A stretch of DNA of 64,000 nt from Siphonodentalium dalli (Eukaryota; Mollusca; Scaphopoda; Gadilida; Siphonodentaliidae): the NCBI GenBank assembly GCA_032622095.1, contig CP136069.1:165038394-165102393 (forward strand), read 5' to 3'. Below the pieces are notes generated by a model. That model saw only the letters and a program-made list of their open reading frames with translations, was not told the DNA's origin and did not search any database. Both the position numbers and the translations under genes were made by a program. Below, piece after piece: positions 56,970 through 64,000 of this stretch. The number at the start of each line of letters is the position of its first letter. Positions within the stretch are counted from its first letter, which is position 1.

Positions 56970-58127
56970 TGAGCTGTCCCACGATTTCAGTAGATTATAA
57001 AAAGCGCAGAATGATGCGAGCAAAAATTTCATTATAATATTGGGCTGCATTTTCAATAAATATTGGGCTGCATTTTCAATACTAGAAGTCATGTTATTAG
57101 TATATTCGAGGGCGACCTAATCATTTCCAAAGCCTTAGGTCTAGGAGCTACTCCAGCCCAATTTACAAGAATGCCCCCACGTGTCCCCTAACACTTTCTT
57201 GCTGCCTGTGGTTCTGTTTTCATCGAAATACAGTGTAAAGAAACCAAGTAGTTTCTTCATATTCCGATAAAGTAAACCAATGTATCCAGTAATGGGTCGG
57301 TATGACCTGTAACCATGATAATACCATCTTCAAGGTTTACCGATTATGAAAAACGACGGTAGTTTGACAGAAAATATTTGATTTGACTTTTGGTGTAAAA
57401 ACAAATTTCACACTAAAGACACTGGTTGCAATATCAAACTAACTAACATAATAAATTCAAGGCATGACATTTCCAAATCTAAAAATTTTGGCAAAACTTG
57501 GGGACATATTGTGCCCCCCCCCCCCCCCCCCCCACCCCCAACCCACCAATGCTGCTTTGACAAAATTTCATGAAGCTCCAGTCATGGAAGGGTTTATAAT
57601 AATCTACAGGGCCTGCATCTATCCCATTTAAAACCCACTCCTGTGGGAACGGCAGTCTCTGTTGTGACAGTTTAAATTGTTTCCTTTTGTTTTGCAATCA
57701 TTCTGCCTCGGCACTTGAACTGAAATAATTTCTGCCTCTCCCAGTGAATAAGTGGAGACATGTAATTAAATTATGGATTATCTATATTTGACGGAAGGAT
57801 TTAATAAGTTAATCACCGTTCTCTTTATTGACAACAGTACATAGCAAGGTGCATTATACTTCCATGTCTCGTGACTACCTCATTGATTATTCCATGCTCG
57901 ATCTGTACATATTCGCGAAGACATATGCTAGCTTGGAGATTGTTTTATGTGTATTGCTACAACAAAGAAAACAGTTGTTCAGCCCTGGGAATTGCGGAAG
58001 AGATGCCAAGGCAATAGTTTTGCCTTGGAGTAAGAAATCTGCCTAGGCAAAAACTTATTTTTTTCAAGGCAATTTTGCTTTTTGCAACAATATTGTCTCA
58101 ACTCAATAATAACCTTACAATTCAAGT
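56970..58127. other. Unassigned DNA with family B end scrap
   Basis: ATATTGGGCTGCATTTTCAA is tandemly duplicated at 57038-57078. A C run of about 19 bases lies at 57514. GAAGCTCCAGTCATGGAAGG at 57571 is a family B terminus. No gene. Confidence 0.55.
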
Positions 58128-58343
58128 TACAGTAATCCTCTAATTAATCGACTCCTTAACCACCGCAGAATTATGGGTAACTTTTCAGGATTTAGTCAGA
58201 AATACGGCTTGTTGCCATTCATCGGAAAGCTCTTGTGGAGAGCTTTCCGATGAATGGCAACAAGCCATATTTCCGACTAAATCCTGAAAAGTTACCCATA
58301 ATTCTGCTGTGGTTAAGGAGTCAATTAATTAGAACATTACTGC
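58128..58343. mobile_element. Family C palindromic MITE, complete
   Basis: TACAGTAATCCTC to GAACATTACTGCA; almost perfect arms around GCTCTTGTGGAGAGC. Confidence 0.92.
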
Positions 58344-58724
58344 ACAACCCAGGGTATGCTATTTTATTATTATCAGTTATCAAAGAAATTCTAGGTAAAT
58401 TCACTCAAAATTCTGTCATCTAAATTGTTAGTTATTTTGGGGAACATTGCATGGTTCCAGGCCGCTATGCAATATACTGGTATACAGTGTGCATAATTCC
58501 CTAACCAAACAGTGTCCTTCTAGTTAGTGCCCCATTTAGTTAGTGCCCCAGATGCTATTGTAGGACAATATACATAAAGAAGAGTGAAAGAAAGTCATGT
58601 TGGCTCAAGAGGTGGTATTTATGATTGACGCAATGAAATTTTAGTAACCCCATGAACATACTAATATTTTACCTGGACAAATAGTATTGCCTATGCTAAT
58701 TCCCAGGGCTGACTTTCAACAGAT
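58344..58724. other. Unassigned DNA
   Basis: Short direct repeat TTAGTTAGTGCCCC near 58530-58550. No gene. Confidence 0.5.
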
Positions 58725-58989
58725 TTAACACTTCCATGACTGGAACTTCCTGAAATTTTGCGAAAACCCTGTGCCAATGCATTCTCTGCTATATACGAGT
58801 CTCCCATAGGGAGCCTCGCATATATAAGATAATGCATTGGCCTAACAATATTTACATTGACCTTGTAAGCCAGTTCATTCGATTATATATGCAAGGCTCC
58901 TTATGGGAGACTTTTGCATATATAAAAGAATGCACTGGCACAGGATCTTTAATGCTGCAACAGTGCAGCTCTTGCCATGAAAGGGTTAA
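58725..58989 (+). mobile_element. Family B TTAA MITE, copy 12
   Basis: TTAACACTTCCATGACTGG to ATGAAAGGGTTAA. Confidence 0.9.
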
Positions 58990-59459
58990 TAAGCACAACA
59001 TATAAATAGATTCAAGAGGAGACTCTGTAAAAGCTCTTCTATAGTTTCTCCCCAGTGGTTTGGGGTTAGTTTGGAGTGGAAAATATTCAATAGTTGTTGT
59101 GGTGAGATACATGTACCTGTGGCAATATCTCATTGATGGAATGTGGTGGTAATGCAAGGAAATCAAGAATAACTCCAGGGAAAAAATCTCTGAGATAGAT
59201 CAGTGTTACTATATCTCAGTGAATGCCAAAGAATAAAAAGTCACTCTTCCTCAGTGATAAAAGTTTTTTTTCCCTGGAGTTTATTCTCCATTTCCTTATC
59301 ACACATAACAGATTGTTTATAGCATAGTACTTTCAGGCTCATTGCTCACACAAAGATTTTCCTACTCTAACTGCCATTGGGGAAAATTAATGCAATGGGG
59401 TTCAAATTGGGGATTTAGAAACAGTTGAATCCTTGAAAAATATAGATATTTGCAATGCC
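58990..59459. other. Unassigned DNA
   Basis: Weak inverted words (TCCAGGGAAAAAA and TTTTTTTTCCCTGGA at 59176 and 59264) mark a foldback of about 100 bases, interior CTGAGATA...TATCTCAG. Confidence 0.6.
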
Positions 59460-59900
59460 TTAACCCTTGGAGTGCCACGGGCCGATCTCATCGACCCTAA
59501 TTTACGGTCTGTAAAATCGGCCCTAAAAAAAATAAAAAAAATAGTTTTTTCTTTTTCTTTTTTTTTAGATTGTTTTGGGTTGAATTTGTTTTGGGTATGC
59601 TTAAGCACGCTATAGCGAATTTAAAAACAAACTGGATAAAACCTTAGGGGCATGTTATAACTCAAAACTATCACCAAGTATTCATAGTAATAATTTTGAT
59701 GCTCATGAAAAACGTAAGATACCCTGGCACTAAACCTAAAGAATATAAGAAAAAATTATAAAAATTGTAAAAATTGTTAGGCCAATGCATTCTCTTATAT
59801 ATGCGAGGCGACCTATGGTCGACTTGCATATATAAGAGAATGCATTGGCACAGGGTATATGGGTTGATACAAAAATCAGACCTGGCACTGAAAGGGTTAA
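59460..59900 (-). mobile_element. Family E TTAA MITE, long copy
   Basis: TTAACCCTTGGAGTGCCACG to CTGGCACTGAAAGGGTTAA; one CCAATGCATTCTC hairpin; about 150 bases of extra sequence inside. Confidence 0.88.
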
Positions 59901-61049
59901 TAACAACACCTGTCAGTAAAAGATGAAACATACAATGTTGAGGGATGTGTACTGTACTAATACATCAGCTAATTAATCACTGTGAGTTTTAAAAATTTAA
60001 CGAAAACTGTTAGGATCCTACGAAGCTTTGAAGTTCCAAGTAAAATTAACAAGTACACTGCCCAGAGTATTTCCTACCAAGGTGGTTTCCGCGGAGGTAA
60101 TTTAATTCTATGATGCGACTTAAATCAAAACATGTCTTAATCTGGCCTGGGATAACAAAATAAAACATCCATGAATACCAAAGAATTTTGATATTGGTTC
60201 ATATTTGTTTGAATAATCAAGTCAGACAAACCATAATTGCAAAAAATTGGCAAACTATGGTTGATAACTGAGACAAATGGAAAATGCAAACAATGCCATT
60301 TGGCATTCCTTTAAACACACTCACCATGGCAAGCATCCATACCAAATTTCATTCAGATCTGACAACCCATGGCTGGGATATCTGCTTGTGCAGACAAAAA
60401 GAAATGATTTTCAGATAAACAAACAAGGATAGCTCTTAAATGGAAACAGTGAACAACATCATTTGCCCCTATTTTCAAAGCGGTCATGATGATGAACCTC
60501 CATACTAGATTTCATTTAGATCCTATAACTATTGGTTGAGATATATGCATGGATGGACCAAAAAAAAACCCACATTCCCAGATAAACGAGATGGCTGCTG
60601 GTGGCCATGTTTTTTAACAAATTTTGAGAATAAAATTGACAGATCGAATCTAGAGTCCACCCCAAAGATCCATTTGACGTTTTGGTGACGAGGGATGTGG
60701 CCAGTAGGTTGTCCCAAGTATTTAGTTATGCAAAGAGTAAAAATCCATTTTCACACTAAGTTACATTACTCAATAAGGGCAGTAACTCTGGAAAATATCA
60801 ATGGATGAAATACACTGTTTGTAAATACTATTTCCCCCCATGTTGCTTCATCAACATAACGAAGATCATTTAAATCCGACTGACGATTACAAGGATATAG
60901 AACTTCAAAGTTGTTACGGATGGACAGACAGACAGATGGACAGAGCCCATTTGTATATATCCCCCACCAAACTTAGTGGGGAATAATTACTATCTTGCTG
61001 CAGCAATTATTGGTTGAACCATGGGAGCTGAAAATGTGTACAATTGACA
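59901..61049. repeat. Old dispersed repeat with paragraph-like words
   Basis: From about 60320, CATACCAAATTTCATTCAGATC, CAGATAAACAAACAAGG and similar phrases recur once more by 60620. The stretch ends in GACAGACAGACAGATGGAC and CCCCCACCAAACTTAGTGGGG, a tail style seen on non-LTR retroelement relics. No gene before 60320. Confidence 0.55.
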
Positions 61050-61835
61050 CAGGGAGTGTCATGGGATAGGTGCCATTGATGTCAGATGTATTAAAGGGGC
61101 ACTAATTACTTATCAAATTAACAGGAACAGGAACCCTGGGAGCTGAACATTCGTACACAGGGGTATTAACATTGGCCCAGGAAGTGTCATTGGATAGGAG
61201 AATGCTCTTTATCCATACCCAGGCATGCGGGTACCCCAGCTAGTAATCTTATATTATGGGGCTGTTAATCAGTCAGTAATTGAATGATCACAGTATACAA
61301 TTTTGGAGGAAATGTATTGTGTGGTTTGCAGCACGATAGATCTGCCCTGTGTCAAACCTTGAACCCATGCTCAGACTGATACATGTACACAGCTCAACTC
61401 TCAGTGTAAGGGGTTTCTTTTAAGGATGTCACCGCAGATGAAGTGGTTAGGTCGTGGATAACACCATCACAGTCTAGGCTTGAGTCAATGGACACGTCAA
61501 TGTAACAATCCGATAAAAAAATATGGCCATTTCGATAAGAAATGAGAATTTGTTCCACACACATCATGAGGCAATGTGCCTACACAAATATATATAAGAT
61601 AATAACTTATTTAAGGTTCTCATTCCCGTCCGGGTATGGATCAAGAGAATTTTAAAATGAATTAACCTGAACAATTATTAGTGCCCCTTTAAGCCATCTA
61701 ATTATCAGCTCCCAGGGTTCTGGTTCCCGTCCGGGTATGGAAAAAAAAGATTTTTTTATAGTAATTAATTTGATTAATTATTAGTGCCCCTTTAATACAT
61801 TTGACATCAACAGCACCTATCCCATGACACTCCCA
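61050..61835. mobile_element. Foldback element, ~790 bp
   Basis: GGGAGTGTCATGGGATAGG and ATTAAAGGGGCACTAATTA at the left pair with TAATTATTAGTGCCCC and CCTATCCCATGACACTCCC at the right. The right arm also has a tandem copy of the TCCCGTCCGGGTATGG block. Confidence 0.85.
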
Positions 61836-62939
61836 TGGGGGAGACTGTTACATATTCACAGCATTTTGCTCGTTGTAACTCTGACATGTTGAATTATTAT
61901 GACGACGTCCAATAGCACCAACAATCATTTCTAGTGTGTGATAAAATATTGAACAGGGCAAAAAACCATGATAACCTGGCTAGTTCGGAACACTTAAATA
62001 CAAGCACGCAGGATGTGGCACAGGTGGATTTGGGGGGGGGGGGGTGACTTATCACTCTCCCAACTTGTCAAAATTGTCAACAGTTGGAAATTTCATGTCT
62101 AACACATCAGCTGGAAATTTCAGATAAACAATAATTAGAATTTGTTACGATAGCTTTGTTTTCCAATATTTAGAGAGAAATTTCTTGTTTTTACATCAAA
62201 AGTTAAATATTTTCCTGATTTTTGACAATTGGAAAAATTATAATCCATGGGGGGGAGCAATGGAAATCCAAGTTGGAAACTCTTCTCCCAGCCCCCCCCC
62301 CCCCAGAAAACCTTCAAATGCACTTTTGAGGTCCTGTGGGAATCCTGTACTAGGTTTGACCATTGTTACTGATGGAAACTCATCTATTAATATAATAATT
62401 ACTGTTTCATGATGCAAAAAGACATGATCACCCAATCACTAATGGTTGGATGATAATAGACAAGAACATACAGCTGCTAATTAGTAACACCCAGAAACAC
62501 CCACAGACACCTGGGAAAAGTTCGCCTCCACCATACCCATAGACATACCCATATGTGGAAGCAAACTCCCTAAGTACATGTAGCAACACAGGTCATTACA
62601 GGTATTATTTTTATGAATGATATTAGATTTCTGATTGACATTAAAAATAACCCATGTCTCCCCTCACAACAGGTTGATTAGCAACAGAAGACTGCTAAGA
62701 GTTAACATTGACTTGAGTAGGCAGGTACCCACCCACCTGTGGCTCATGATAGAAACCAAACTTGGTGTTTGGATAGAAACATGATCAAGTGGCAGTTAGG
62801 AATGCATGGGGAGACAGCATTACCCTCCCACAATCAATAAACGGAAACAATAGCTGATCAGAAACATACAAATGTTCAAGGACATTTTATAATGAGAACA
62901 ATTGCTGAAGAATCAAGAAGAAATGTAATACAAAGGTTG
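61836..62939. other. Unassigned DNA
   Basis: G run at 62033 and C run at 62287. No supported gene. Confidence 0.5.
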
Positions 62940-63530
62940 CACGATGGCTCTGGTCAAGTTTTTTTGCCCATAAGAGTGAATCTGTTCAACCGAGATTCTA
63001 TAAAAGATTGACTAACTAAAGAACCATAACTCAGAACTAAGGGCCATAAACTGAGGTAAAAAAAAATTGGACAAACCTGGTTTTTGAAAACAATCAAGAT
63101 ATTCTTGTGAAAGCTCCATATACCTAATATGAATGGAATCGGTTGACATTTGTTCAAGTTTTCGCACTAACAGTCATAAAATTGCTAAAAATAGACATAC
63201 TAAGGGCCGTAACTCAGGTAAATAGGATCAGACAAATCAGGTTTTCGAATAAGTTTGAGACATTGTTGTAAAAGATCCAGATACCAAATATGAATGAAAT
63301 TGGTTGATGTTTCGTCAAGTTCACACTGACAGGCGTAAAATTTCCTAAAGTTACCAAAAATAGACAAACTAAGGGCCTTAACTCAGCTAAAAATAATCGG
63401 GCAAACCTGGATTTTGAACTCGATTGAGATATTGTTATGAGAGATACATATACCAAATATGAATGAAATTGGTTTATGTTTGTTCAAGTTATCGCACTAA
63501 CAGACATCAAATTCCTAAAAATAGAAACAA
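62940..63530 (-). repeat. Diverged ~180-bp tandem repeat, 3 units
   Basis: Units share AACTAAGGGCC(G/T)TAACTCAG, ATACCAAATATGAATG, AAATTGGTTGATGTTTG and TCGCACTAACAG in the same order. Confidence 0.85.
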
Positions 63531-63604
63531 GTGGCAGGGCAGACCGGATTTCACTAAAAAATATCAGAAGGAAATAAGGACAATGTAATTAACTCTAATC
63601 CACA

Positions 63605-63868
63605 TTAACCCTTTCATGATGGGAGCCGCGCTGGTGCAGCATTAAATACCCTGTGTCAGTGCATTCTCTTATATATGAGAGTATCCCATATGGGAGCCTC
63701 GCATATATAAGAGAATGCATTGGCTTACATGGTCAATGTACATATTGTTAGATCATTGTATTCTCTTATATATGCAAGACTCTCTATGGGAGACTCGCAT
63801 ATATAAAAGAATGCATTGGCAGAGGGTTTTCATGAAATTTCAGAAAGCTCCAGTCATGGAAGGGTTAA
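63605..63868 (-). mobile_element. Family B TTAA MITE, copy 13
   Basis: TTAACCCTTTCATGATGGG to CATGGAAGGGTTAA; two hairpins. Confidence 0.9.
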
Positions 63869-64000
63869 AGTCAACTGCATTGGGAGAATTTCTAGTAGGA
63901 GACTGACATCAGAGTAGTTCATATCTCGGGTGTGTGCTCTTACATGTAATTGGGTTTAATCCAGGGCCCTAGATTCGATGTCGAGTAACCACTGGTCTCG

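Noticed and set aside
61422-61505. Exon-like plus-strand stretch (TTTCTTTTAAG then 27 open codons to TAA)
   Set aside because: It lies inside a foldback element, has no recognised protein and no partner exon; probably chance.

Overview
This is non-coding-rich nuclear DNA from an animal, most likely a marine invertebrate. The evidence for an animal is a spliced stomatin gene with GT..AG introns of 3.3 and 11.2 kb. It sits among hundreds of bases per kilobase of miniature inverted-repeat transposons (MITEs), foldback elements, tandem repeats and homopolymer runs. Dispersed repeats whose wording resembles 'ACCAAATATGAA' and 'GGTTCTGGAGAAG' (21.3-21.9, 60.3-60.9 and 62.9-63.5 kb) remind me of mollusc and other lophotrochozoan genomes, but that placement is only a guess.

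Layout. 1-1.43 kb is a 122-bp tandem repeat with a higher-order period. 2.4-7.8 kb is a large element with about 160-bp terminal inverted repeats; it contains a 2.3-kb foldback of 42-bp satellites and a broken basic-tailed ORF. 8.36-18.26 kb is a near-perfect 9.9-kb palindrome. Each arm carries the same two intact AT-rich-style genes (a 107-aa protein and a 189-aa C2H2-finger acidic protein), TATA-like motifs and a poly(A) signal. The arms meet at a GC-rich centre that can fold into a T shape, which suggests a head-to-head joined, virus-like linear DNA element. 18.66-34.3 kb is almost entirely MITEs and foldbacks.

34.6-49.4 kb holds the one confidently recognised host gene: the last three coding exons of a stomatin-family protein on the minus strand. 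The 5' exons lie beyond 49.4 kb and I could not find them in the window. Its introns are packed with MITEs, and the acceptor of the penultimate exon lies at the edge of a ten-unit tandem array that copies the splice junction. 49.4-64 kb is again repeat-dominated intergenic or intronic DNA.

MITE families named here: A, B, E and F all have TTAA-CCC...GGG-TTAA ends (piggyBac-like). C is a TA-flanked CAGTA-ended palindrome (pogo/Tc1-mariner-like). D has CAAGCCT ends and 8-bp target duplications (hAT-like). A, B and E share an internal hairpin module that begins CCAATGCATTCTC. Many small ORFs in the window are just translations of that module and are left out.
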